A DNA stretch of 8,108 bases, from positions 1 to 8,108 of the forward strand of contig DITK01000051.1 in assembly GCA_002422785.1 (NCBI GenBank), in the 5' to 3' direction. Position numbers and translations under genes: made by a program. Source of the DNA: Francisellaceae bacterium UBA6186 (GTDB lineage: Bacteria; Pseudomonadota; Gammaproteobacteria; UBA6186; Azoamicaceae). Below are positions 1 through 6,756 of this stretch, piece after piece. The notes beneath the pieces are model-generated. The model was not told where the DNA came from and ran no database searches. It worked only from the letters and a program-made list of their open reading frames with translations. Numbering within the stretch: position 1 is the first letter of the stretch; each line of letters starts with the position of its first letter.

Positions 1-327
1 AGGTTTAGCAGTTGGGATAATTATATGGTTACGGATATCACGGGCAATCCTATCATACCTATACACAACCACCATGTCGATTTTTCTCGCTATAATATCC
101 TGCCTTAACCTATTAAAAGCAGGGCGATTGGTTATTGCCCCTCTATAACCTTCATCAGCATAGTTACCTGGTAGCAGAATCCATCCATTTTCTTTATGTA
201 TTTTTATATATTCTACGCAAGCTGCGTATTGCGCTTCAACAGATGTGACTAAGTGTTCAAGGCCATCATTGTCTGATACGCGGGTATAAATTGCACAGCG
301 TATAGTTTTATTTTTCATTTTATCCAT
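1..327 (-). CDS. Serine site-specific recombinase, N-terminal catalytic domain (partial, runs off window)
   Basis: The N-terminal 109 codons of a resolvase/invertase-family serine recombinase are visible, with no stop before the window edge. These enzymes cut and rejoin DNA through a covalent 5'-phosphoserine link. The family hallmarks are present: AIYTRVS (about residues 12-18) supplies the catalytic Arg16 and nucleophile Ser18; SVEAQ (29-33), the ADEGYRG segment (57-63) and NRPAF (67-71) follow; VVVYRYDRIAR (86-96) carries Asp92, Arg93 and Arg96, spaced like D67/R68/R71 of gamma-delta resolvase. The catalytic site therefore looks intact. The ATG at 327 is preceded by AAAGGG seven bases upstream, partly inside the stop of the DUF2924 gene 11 bp away, so the two are probably co-transcribed and coupled. 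The N-terminal form resembles recombinases of alphaproteobacterial elements. Whether it is a full large serine integrase cannot be seen here. Confidence 0.93.
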   Translation of the reverse strand, partial: MDKMKNKTIRCAIYTRVSDNDGLEHLVTSVEAQYAACVEYIKIHKENGWILLPGNYADEGYRGAITNRPAFNRLRQDIIARKIDMVVVYRYDRIARDIRNHIIIPTAKP

Positions 328-334
328 AAAAGTA

Positions 335-340
335 CCCTTT
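335..340 (-). promoter_or_regulatory. Ribosome-binding site of the recombinase gene
   Basis: On the minus strand AAAGGG lies seven bases before the ATG at 327. It overlaps the TAA stop (339-341) of the upstream DUF2924 gene, so ribosomes finishing that gene could re-initiate on the recombinase. It supports the ATG at 327 over the second ATG at 318. Confidence 0.55.
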
Positions 341-881
341 ATTTTTCTAAACCAAAAAATCTGGCACCGGACCAATATCTGGTACCTGTAATCTTTTTTA
401 CGACTGCGGTAAGGTTCTTATAGGTAACTCCGTTGTAAGAATAACCATTTTGCAGGATTGTAACTGCATATTTTTTGCATTGGTAATGCCTGGTTATTAT
501 TGTGCCTGTGGGGTATGACCTAAAATATTCAGGTTTTTGGGGCTTATTTAAAATATGTTCATTTATTGCAGCTTTTAGTAACTGCTTAGCTTCTAAAGAT
601 AATCCGCCATAAATAAGTTCCTGCAAGCGATATTTCAGTTTGTAGATAAATACGGTTTTGCTGAAACCAGGCGCAGTTTTGCAATTATATAGCTCGCACC
701 ATTTTTGCTTTAATTCTACTATTGTAAAATTATCTATTTCTGTAAATTCATGTTGGAAATTATGGTTATTTGGCTCACTATTATAATTTAACTTATTTGC
801 GTTGTTTAAGGATACCACTCCTTCCGCTATAGCATTGGTAAGATTCTGGAATTTATCTGTTTGGTTATCTGGAATTTGCAT
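339..881 (-). CDS. DUF2924 family protein, recombinase partner
   Basis: This 180-residue protein matches the DUF2924 family, which is commonly encoded directly upstream of serine recombinases in alphaproteobacterial mobile elements. Its biochemical role is not established; an accessory or DNA-binding role in recombination is a guess from context. Residues 1-50 are polar and poorly conserved. Residues 53-95 form the helical family segment, with LKQKWCELY, then YRLQELIYGGLS around 84-95. Residues 124-178 are the basic beta-rich C-terminal part: PTGTIITRHY, a QNGYSYNGVTYKNLTAV stretch, and the near-terminal GTRYWSGARFFGL signature, which has one residue more than the usual GTRWxGxRFFGL form. Length is normal for the family. 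The start has a strong Shine-Dalgarno sequence and the stop lies 11 bp before the recombinase start, indicating an operon. Confidence 0.88.
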   Translation of the reverse strand: MQIPDNQTDKFQNLTNAIAEGVVSLNNANKLNYNSEPNNHNFQHEFTEIDNFTIVELKQKWCELYNCKTAPGFSKTVFIYKLKYRLQELIYGGLSLEAKQLLKAAINEHILNKPQKPEYFRSYPTGTIITRHYQCKKYAVTILQNGYSYNGVTYKNLTAVVKKITGTRYWSGARFFGLEK

Positions 882-886
882 ATTTT

Positions 887-893
887 CTCCTTT
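887..893 (-). promoter_or_regulatory. Ribosome-binding site of the DUF2924 gene
   Basis: The minus strand reads AAAGGAG five bases before the ATG at 881, a near-consensus Shine-Dalgarno sequence. It fixes the start and suggests this gene is the first of its transcript. Confidence 0.7.
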
Positions 894-914
894 AGTTTGG
901 TAATGGTTTCAGTA

Positions 915-948
915 TGCTTATATAAAGGGATATCTCCAAAATGCAGAA
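915..948 (-). promoter_or_regulatory. Possible promoter of the DUF2924-recombinase operon
   Basis: Upstream of the DUF2924 gene the minus strand contains TATATAAG (rc of about 918-925), an acceptable -10 box 37-44 bases before the start codon. No good -35 hexamer sits 16-18 bases further up; CTGCAT is the nearest and is poor. The call rests on position and the -10 match alone. Confidence 0.25.
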
Positions 949-1047
949 AAGTGTCCGGATTTATATAAAATTTCGTTAGTAGGCATTTCATAAACCAAGG
1001 AATCATATGGGCGATAATAAAAAATTAGGAAAATCAAATAGTTGAAT

Positions 1048-1074
1048 ACTGGACTTTTTTATAAAAAGTCCAGT
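1048..1074. repeat. 12-bp perfect inverted repeat with 3-base spacer
   Basis: The arms are ACTGGACTTTTT (1048-1059) and AAAAAGTCCAGT (1063-1074), separated by TAT. The G+C part is at the outer ends and the A/T part at the centre, and neither strand has a U-run after the stem. That is unlike an intrinsic terminator and more like a protein-binding palindrome or a recombination-type dyad. The AGTCCA core of the arms recurs nearby at 1198, 1212 and, inverted, 1269. Confidence 0.8.
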
Positions 1075-1083
1075 TGCGCGCAA
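1074..1083. repeat. 10-bp GC-rich perfect palindrome TTGCGCGCAA
   Basis: TTGCGCGCAA is perfectly self-complementary and shares its first base with the end of the 12-bp inverted repeat. A GCGCGC core is rare in so AT-rich a region, which suggests a kept site rather than drift. Function is unknown; an operator half-site or recombinase subsite are possibilities. Confidence 0.6.
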
Positions 1084-1118
1084 TATAATAACTTGTTGAT
1101 ATATAAGGAAATATTGCG
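1079..1118. repeat. 8-bp inverted repeat CGCAATAT / ATATTGCG
   Basis: CGCAATAT at 1079-1086 is matched by its reverse complement ATATTGCG at 1111-1118, with 24 bases between. The left arm is part of the TTGCGCGCAA palindrome, so the nested elements could bind the same protein. Short repeats like this can be chance in AT-rich DNA, so the call relies on clustering. Confidence 0.4.
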
Positions 1119-1121
1119 AGA

Positions 1122-1138
1122 ATGCCGTTTGCAGGCAT
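1122..1138. repeat. Small hairpin ATGCC-7-GGCAT
   Basis: ATGCC (1122-1126) and GGCAT (1134-1138) form a 5-bp stem around a 7-base loop. There is no U-tract on either side, so it does not look like a terminator. It is the last of four dyads packed into about 90 bp. Confidence 0.4.
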
Positions 1139-1367
1139 AATACAGAGAATGGTATGAGCGGTAAATTTAACTGATTTTAAATGAAGTGAAATATTAAAGT
1201 CCACTGAAAATAGTCCATAATAACATTAGAAAATGCAAATAAATCAGTATGTTGTTCGAGGTGGTGGATGGACTTGCAGAAAAAGTTGGCTATGGCCCGG
1301 GAAGGATAGGTAATTGAAAAACAACATTCTGATATTAAATATTAATTCCCAGTTCGAACTAGACACA

Positions 1368-1387
1368 TACCAACATAAGTACCAACA
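1368..1387. repeat. Short direct repeat TACCAACA x2
   Basis: TACCAACA occurs at 1368-1375 and again at 1380-1387, a 12-base period. It lies just downstream of the operon's last gene. It may be incidental. Confidence 0.35.
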
Positions 1388-1416
1388 AGATATTCTTTGT
1401 AACAATAACTTGGAAT

Positions 1417-1435
1417 CTTAAAGTAACTTAAAGTA
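1417..1435. repeat. Short direct repeat CTTAAAGTA x2
   Basis: CTTAAAGTA occurs at 1417-1425 and 1427-1435, a 10-base period, close to one helical turn. Two copies are too few to call an iteron array. Confidence 0.4.
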
Positions 1436-1468
1436 TGTCATTACATATAGCATTTTATAGGCGATTCT

Positions 1469-3997
1469 TTAATTACTCACTTTCAGCAAATTAAGCTCAT
1501 CTAAAATAAAACCAGGAATAAAAAAGTTTTGCATATATTTAGACACTATTGATAAATCATCAGGGTCATTTTCAATAGTTACTTTGATTAATGAGATGAT
1601 TTTATCTAACCATATCTTAGGAATACGATTATTAATAGATGGATTTGATTTTAAATCTATAAAGTAATCTAATATATTGTGAGTAGAATTTTCTGAAATA
1701 GATGCATCAATATCAATTATAGGGCCAAGAAATTTATACTTATCCGGCATAGTGAAGCAACTATCATCATCTGCTAGAGTAACAATGCAATTCAAACTTT
1801 TAGATTCTCCACTTACCCAGTTGCTTATAATCATAGTTTCTAATTTTTTAGCTACCATATTAGCTGGGCATCTATTAATCGATTTAATTATAAAACAATC
1901 ATTGTTCGCCAAAGCTGTATAAATAGATTCTTGAATAAATGAACTCTCTGATACTCCGAAAGGAATCTCAATTGCACATATATTATCATGCGCCAATTCG
2001 CTTGCTAGAGATTGCGCAAAGTAATCAGAAGAAAATCCTTTTAAAGATATTATAAAACCTTCCTTGATAGCATTTTTTATCAAAGTGTATAGAATCCGGG
2101 AATCTTTCTTATCTAAGCCCAATGACCTTAGTAAGTTTTGTGATGAAAGCTCAATTTTTGGAACATTTATTATATGGATTTGATCAGTTATATTAACTTT
2201 GTTATTTGATACATTGTGAGGTAATAACGCCTGAAATAAAGCATTCTCTGCTAAAATTGCTATGCCATTATCTTTTGCTTTTATAAATGCAGACTGGATT
2301 GTGCTTGAAAGAGAATTAGATAATTTAGTAAGTTCCTGTTTCGTTGATTCTATAAGTTTTTCCTGAACTTTCTTTTCCTCAATAAGCGCGTTAAGTTCCT
2401 TATTATGTTCAGCATGTCCTTTGTTAAAATCATCAATTATCTTTTCTTTTTCTGCAGCAATGCCGTCTTGAACAACCTTCAATTTAAGCAAATCTGCAAC
2501 AATATTATCAATATTGTTAACATTAGCACTTGTATTAGTTAAATATTCCTTAATTCTTTCTATCTGTAATTTATTAAAATTTGAGGCCTCATTAAGTGTA
2601 TTTGTAAATTCTTTAATTTGTGCTTTTGATAAGTTTGGAAAGTTATTTTGTTCAATGCTTTGTTTTATTATTTTTCTTAAAGAGGAATCTAATTCTTCAC
2701 AACTATAGAGATCGTCATGTTTTGGAAGCGGCCCTAGTATATATGTTTTTCCTGCAATTTTATATGCTGGTAAAAAATGCCAAAGGCTTAGAGATTCATT
2801 GAAATCAATATTTTTTGGGTCAAGAGGTATTACTCTAGGTTTAATTAAAATATCGTCCTCTAATAGGAAAATTGTTTTATTAACTAAATTAGGGCATTCA
2901 TTCTGTATCCAATATCTAACGTTTTCTGCGTCGCTAGATTTGTACGGTATTTCAATAACTTCGTATATATCTCTTTTGGTAATCTTAGATTTGGCTTTAA
3001 CTTTAATAGATTTGTCTGTTAGGTAATGTTCAATATTCCAAAAAGAAACTTCATTCTCTTGAGGTAATTTACCTATTTTATCCGAATGCGCTATCACTCG
3101 ACCTTCTGTAGGAAGTAATTCTTTTAGATCAGTTGCTGGAACTATAATCAATGCATTATCTTTTAAATAACCTAGGGGATTAAAATAAGCATTAGAGCCA
3201 AATATGTTATTACAACGGCATAACCATACTACTTCTTCAATATTGATATCTTCATGCCTATATTCCTTTTCTTTTTCAATAAGAAGTCCCTTTTTTGGCA
3301 GTGCATTTATTGCAAGTTTATTTGCAACTTTAGCGCGACACTCATATAAATAGCTATAATGTATATCATTCTCATCAAGAGCAGAAATAATATTGTCTAA
3401 TGAAGATAAATCATCATTTCTAATAAAGTTTAATCCCTGCACAAATTTAAATAATGAGCCATCTTCTTTTTGGCTATTTGTTACACCTTCATTTAAAGCA
3501 ATTTCACATAACAATTTTATGGGATTTATTAAGACTTCCTCAGAAATTTCTTCTGTAGATAAATTTTCATTATTACTTTCAGAAGTCAAATTGCTCTGCA
3601 AAAATAAATTATTTAGTTTTTCTATTATTTCAGTAGGAACTTTATTATTAGCAATACCTACCAATAATGCTCTACGCATTTTTATTATTCTAATAGTTTT
3701 TTCTTTAGTTATATCTTGCCTGGATAATTTATCCGTTTCCATTAATTCATTAAATACCTGGGTATAATCTTCTTCATCAGAAATAATATTTTTTGCAACC
3801 CAAGCAAGCACTATTCTTATTCCTGGAGCTTTAAGTTTTTTCATCAATGCTGTAAAGGCTTTAGGATTACGTGGTGCATTTTGAACTTTTTCATTGGCTC
3901 GAATTAGTAAAGTGCGCGTCTTTTTATAGCACTCAGCTTGTTCACTGGGCATTAAAGTTATTATTAATTTTGTAAAAACTTTGCTACTAATTTCCAT
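1469..3997 (-). CDS. Druantia-associated 842-aa protein: coiled coil plus degenerate AAA+/McrB-like domain
   Basis: I do not recognise the whole protein; by position it would be DruC- or DruD-like. Residues 1-130 are helical and basic. Residues 130-160 are an acidic, Ser/Asn-rich linker. A mixed alpha/beta region runs from about 160 to 430. A charged helical stretch at about 505-570 (AAEKEKIIDDF, then EEKKVQEKLIESTKQEL) looks like a coiled coil. The C-terminal 200 residues read like an AAA+ domain that lost its motifs: GFIISLKGFSSDYFAQSLA (647-665) sits where Walker A belongs but has no Gly-Lys-Ser/Thr; DCFIIKSINRCPANMV (700-715) parallels McrB-type 'IIDEINR..' with Lys and Ser for Asp and Glu; LNCIVTLADDDSCFTMP (735-751) parallels the sensor-1 'GTMN..DRS' region. 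If so, it is a structural or regulatory, not ATP-hydrolysing, subunit. The start overlaps the upstream gene by 11 bp with no clear Shine-Dalgarno, suggesting coupled translation. It is cytoplasmic, with no signal peptide. Confidence 0.85.
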   Translation of the reverse strand: MEISSKVFTKLIITLMPSEQAECYKKTRTLLIRANEKVQNAPRNPKAFTALMKKLKAPGIRIVLAWVAKNIISDEEDYTQVFNELMETDKLSRQDITKEKTIRIIKMRRALLVGIANNKVPTEIIEKLNNLFLQSNLTSESNNENLSTEEISEEVLINPIKLLCEIALNEGVTNSQKEDGSLFKFVQGLNFIRNDDLSSLDNIISALDENDIHYSYLYECRAKVANKLAINALPKKGLLIEKEKEYRHEDINIEEVVWLCRCNNIFGSNAYFNPLGYLKDNALIIVPATDLKELLPTEGRVIAHSDKIGKLPQENEVSFWNIEHYLTDKSIKVKAKSKITKRDIYEVIEIPYKSSDAENVRYWIQNECPNLVNKTIFLLEDDILIKPRVIPLDPKNIDFNESLSLWHFLPAYKIAGKTYILGPLPKHDDLYSCEELDSSLRKIIKQSIEQNNFPNLSKAQIKEFTNTLNEASNFNKLQIERIKEYLTNTSANVNNIDNIVADLLKLKVVQDGIAAEKEKIIDDFNKGHAEHNKELNALIEEKKVQEKLIESTKQELTKLSNSLSSTIQSAFIKAKDNGIAILAENALFQALLPHNVSNNKVNITDQIHIINVPKIELSSQNLLRSLGLDKKDSRILYTLIKNAIKEGFIISLKGFSSDYFAQSLASELAHDNICAIEIPFGVSESSFIQESIYTALANNDCFIIKSINRCPANMVAKKLETMIISNWVSGESKSLNCIVTLADDDSCFTMPDKYKFLGPIIDIDASISENSTHNILDYFIDLKSNPSINNRIPKIWLDKIISLIKVTIENDPDDLSIVSKYMQNFFIPGFILDELNLLKVSN

Positions 3998-5567
3998 AGA
4001 TGTTATGCAATTTGTTCTTTAATGAAATAAGAATAGGTAAGTAATTTGCACTCCAACACCCTGTGCGTAGCACCAGTACTTCAGTGGGCATTCTATTCCA
4101 CCAACTTGAATCCTGGCAAGGAAAAAATGTTTTTCTTCCATTAGGTTGCAAAGAACTTAATGAAATAATATGTTGAATATTATTATAAATCTCTTCCGGC
4201 AGCGAATTCGCACGGTTGGCTGTAGAAACCTTATCTCTAATTAACAGGTAACCAAAGTTATCTGCCTCTATTAAAACATTATTCTTATATTTAGAAAGTG
4301 TATTAAAAAACTCTTTTTCAGAGTCTAATTTTTTACCATTTATTTTAATTATATTAGCTTTAGAAGTAGGTAATATTATTTCTATAGAGGAGTGATCGTT
4401 TATAGGCAATTCAAGTAAATCCTTTGCTGAATATAATTCAGTATCACAGTCATTATGTCTTATTATTATTCCTCGTGGGTTATATAATTTATTACCTTCA
4501 AATGTAATATATAAAACTGGGTCGTCATTAATACATATACATATCTCACCTTCAGGTTCTGATTCAAAATAAACTTGGAATAAATAATCTTCTGTAAAAT
4601 TCTCAGATTTTATTTTACAAAAACTTTTATTTACTACTGAAATAGATAATTGGGGATTGGAGTACTGGAGCCATATGTTCTCTGTTGATTTAGGAAATAC
4701 AAAAGTACCTTCCTTACTAATGTGCGTAGGATATGTATTATAAAATTTAATTTCAGGTGGCTTATCCTTAATTGGATTCTTTATTAAATTAGATAAACAT
4801 TGTTCCAAATCATAACGTAATACATTTTCTGGCAATTTTATCTTATATATTAACCATTCATCTGAATCATAACAAACTCTTGTAACGTCAATGTGACTCT
4901 CAAGCCGCTCTAGAGAACGTTGAGATGGAAGCATTACATGAAATACAACTAAATATTCATTGCCTCTGTATATTGCTTCACTAGTATCTAACTTCTTTCC
5001 GCCAGAAATTGAATATGAAAAAATTGTATTACTTTCTTTATTTACGCCATTTATGCCTAATTCAAGAAATTGCCATATTTCATGAGGAACATTGCCAGTC
5101 TTGGCAAATTCATATGTATGATTAGATAAATTTACTGGTAAATAGATGTCTTTTATAAAAGTATCTTTATTAATTGTTTTTTGACCAAATTTCCCATCAA
5201 ATAGTACCTCACCATCAAACCAAGATACATTTCTTAAGTAGGGTAGTTTTATGTAAAAACTAGCACATTCATTTTCATCAATAGATACAATAAAATTAGG
5301 GCGAAAAGCTAATTGAGAACTATCAATAATACCTGTTTGAAAAGTAATAGGATTAAAAGCATCTGTACTATAATTTGATGGGTGGTAATTTTCACAATCA
5401 TTATTTGCTAAGCCATTTACATGAGAAAAATACTTTTTCTTTATTTTTCCACCCCTAAGGTTTACTGGGGTGTTACATACCGGGCACTCATATACATAAG
5501 CATTTGCTTTTAAAGCTGATGCTGCCTCTTCAATATTGCCATTTACTTTATTTCGTGCGTAATCCAT
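3987..5567 (-). CDS. Druantia-associated 526-aa protein with CoiA-like zinc-binding N-terminus (DruB position)
   Basis: Not recognised over its full length. The first 65 residues resemble the N-terminal zinc-binding module of CoiA-like proteins: an alanine-rich lead-in, then YECPVCNTPVNLRGG (26-40, Cys28 and Cys31), KYFSHV (45-50, His49) and CENYH (58-62, Cys58, His62). CxxC...FxH...C/H is the usual pattern, in which the finger precedes a nuclease-like domain in CoiA. I see no nuclease motif after it. The rest is long and rich in predicted beta strands, with many alternating hydrophobics, and ends in a Trp/Phe-rich segment (FFPCQDSSWWNRMP). A DNA- or protein-binding platform is my inference. 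It follows druA and precedes the 842-aa gene, overlapping both (20 bp and 11 bp), so all three are one transcript with coupled translation. The nearest Shine-Dalgarno-like GAAGGG lies 16 bases off, which supports coupling. Confidence 0.85.
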   Translation of the reverse strand: MDYARNKVNGNIEEAASALKANAYVYECPVCNTPVNLRGGKIKKKYFSHVNGLANNDCENYHPSNYSTDAFNPITFQTGIIDSSQLAFRPNFIVSIDENECASFYIKLPYLRNVSWFDGEVLFDGKFGQKTINKDTFIKDIYLPVNLSNHTYEFAKTGNVPHEIWQFLELGINGVNKESNTIFSYSISGGKKLDTSEAIYRGNEYLVVFHVMLPSQRSLERLESHIDVTRVCYDSDEWLIYKIKLPENVLRYDLEQCLSNLIKNPIKDKPPEIKFYNTYPTHISKEGTFVFPKSTENIWLQYSNPQLSISVVNKSFCKIKSENFTEDYLFQVYFESEPEGEICICINDDPVLYITFEGNKLYNPRGIIIRHNDCDTELYSAKDLLELPINDHSSIEIILPTSKANIIKINGKKLDSEKEFFNTLSKYKNNVLIEADNFGYLLIRDKVSTANRANSLPEEIYNNIQHIISLSSLQPNGRKTFFPCQDSSWWNRMPTEVLVLRTGCWSANYLPILISLKNKLHNIYGN

Positions 5568-6756
5568 GTGATTGTTTGTAGCGCCCTTCTAACAAGCTAT
5601 AATTATTATAAATATGTTTGAGTAAGTCTTCATTTTTCCATTCTTTATAAAATGGCATTCTTTCTGCTCGTGGTATCATCCATCGCTCAATTGCAATTTT
5701 ACTGATTTCTTTAACAGATTTTAAATTAGAATAATTTGGTTCTTTTTCTGTGCCAACTAATATTGGATAACAGTTGGAAGCTAAATGGACTAAAAAAACC
5801 TCACGTGGTAACCCATGATTGTTTATAGAATCTGGCATGCCCAGAAGGTTTAAGACCTTTCTTATAGTGCGCATTCTCCAGTTTGGCCCTTGCCCATAGC
5901 TAAAATTATGAGCATATTTATCACCTAAATTATCTAAGTATGCTCTCATATCTTCAAATAATGAATCTGGTATATGAAAATGCCCAAACCCTGAGGTGTA
6001 TCCTATGGGCTGAAAGTATTCTTCATTATTTAATTTAAGCCTATTATAAACAGATGATTTACCTAGTGAAGAAGTTGTTGATATTAAAACTAAATCTGCT
6101 TTTTTAGCTTTTCCAGAAATAATTCCAGTAGAGCTTTTATACTTTTCTTTAAAAGCATTTTTGACTTCCTTTGATTTCAATAAACATGCAATTAATTTTC
6201 CACCAAGTAGTTGGTTATAGGGAGGAAGAGCCCCTAAAACATATGCATCCATCATATTTACTAAAGCTTCGGATCTTCTTGCATGATCCCAGCCAATTAA
6301 ATTATCTCGCACTTTTAAATTAAAAACAGCATCACCGAGTGCAAATATGCCAATTATTTTATCATTATAATCATCCCATACCAAAAATCTGATACGTCTA
6401 CCGTATCCCTCTGAAACAGGTACTTGCCAATATAGGGATGCAAACCTAAATAGATCAGATTGTATAGTGTTAGGTAGTATTAATTCTATTCTTGGATTTA
6501 TTTTGTTAACATCAATATCGCTGCCAGATGCAAAGAATTTTATAAGTTTTGTAGAATTCTTTTCTAAGAATAGTTTGTTTTTCTCTAACTTTTGCTTTCT
6601 ATGTTGAGAATGCATTTTACGATAAGTATCCTTAGACAGGTTAGGAGGAACCAGATTGCCGTTTTCATCCTTTACAAAGCCTAAATTCTTTAAATGCGCC
6701 CGTATTTTGCGTTTTAAGTTTATTGATAAGGGGGATAAATTGATTACAGCAGTCAT
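5548..6756 (-). CDS. druA: DruA, DUF4338 family protein of a Druantia-type anti-phage system
   Basis: This 402-residue protein has the DUF4338 signature that defines DruA. After a basic helical N-terminus (10-75), the core holds RIRFLVWDDYNDKIIGIFALGDAV (121-144), then RDNLIGWDHARRSEALVNMMD (150-170), matching the family's 'RD.xIGWD...R..L..' block. AYVLGALPPYNQLLGGKLIACLL (171-193) and STTSSLGKSSVYNRL (226-240) follow. The fold of this block recalls GNAT-like enzymes by pattern, which I could not test. Druantia protects against phages; the activity of DruA itself is not established. The ATG abuts the helicase stop (TAA at 6757-6759) with no intergenic base, and a good GGAGG lies eight bases upstream inside the helicase gene. 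The 3' end overlaps the next gene by 20 bp. No truncation is apparent. Alternative: another DUF4338 defence or mobile-element protein, made unlikely by the DUF1998 helicase next door. Confidence 0.87.
   Translation of the reverse strand: MTAVINLSPLSINLKRKIRAHLKNLGFVKDENGNLVPPNLSKDTYRKMHSQHRKQKLEKNKLFLEKNSTKLIKFFASGSDIDVNKINPRIELILPNTIQSDLFRFASLYWQVPVSEGYGRRIRFLVWDDYNDKIIGIFALGDAVFNLKVRDNLIGWDHARRSEALVNMMDAYVLGALPPYNQLLGGKLIACLLKSKEVKNAFKEKYKSSTGIISGKAKKADLVLISTTSSLGKSSVYNRLKLNNEEYFQPIGYTSGFGHFHIPDSLFEDMRAYLDNLGDKYAHNFSYGQGPNWRMRTIRKVLNLLGMPDSINNHGLPREVFLVHLASNCYPILVGTEKEPNYSNLKSVKEISKIAIERWMIPRAERMPFYKEWKNEDLLKHIYNNYSLLEGRYKQSHGLRTK

Larger units (their letters stand above)
882..1468. other. 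Intergenic region between the Druantia-like operon and the recombinase module
   Basis: No credible gene is seen in these 587 bases on either strand. The part near 882-950 is the leader and probable promoter of the DUF2924 gene. The middle, 1048-1138, is dense in inverted repeats, annotated separately. A short patch at about 1255-1310 is clearly richer in G+C than its surroundings and contains a CCCGGG core; it may be a remnant or a small structured element, but no family is recognised. The stretch 1318-1468 is AT-rich with short direct repeats and lies directly downstream of the last operon gene. I found no convincing GC hairpin plus U-tract terminator there, so where the long operon ends is unclear. 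Confidence 0.6.

Noticed and set aside
1048..1074. Bidirectional transcription terminator
   Set aside because: The stem has its A/T part inside and no U-run follows on either strand, so it does not fit an intrinsic terminator.
1249..1317. Small plus-strand ORF of 22 codons (MLFEVVDGLAEK...)
   Set aside because: No Shine-Dalgarno sequence and no family match that I recognise; kept only as a GC-rich patch.
1351..1360. tRNA T-loop-like AGTTCGAACT
   Set aside because: The flanking bases cannot form a 5-bp T-stem and no acceptor, D or anticodon arm is present; it is just a 10-bp palindrome.
2514..3767. Several plus-strand open frames of 60-124 codons
   Set aside because: They lie antisense within the 842-aa gene, lack ribosome-binding sites and have low-complexity hydrophobic translations typical of AT-rich antisense frames.
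6036..6080. Walker A P-loop in DruA (SLGKSS)
   Set aside because: The GKS lacks the GxxxxGK[ST] spacing and no Walker B follows; it is part of the DUF4338 motif.
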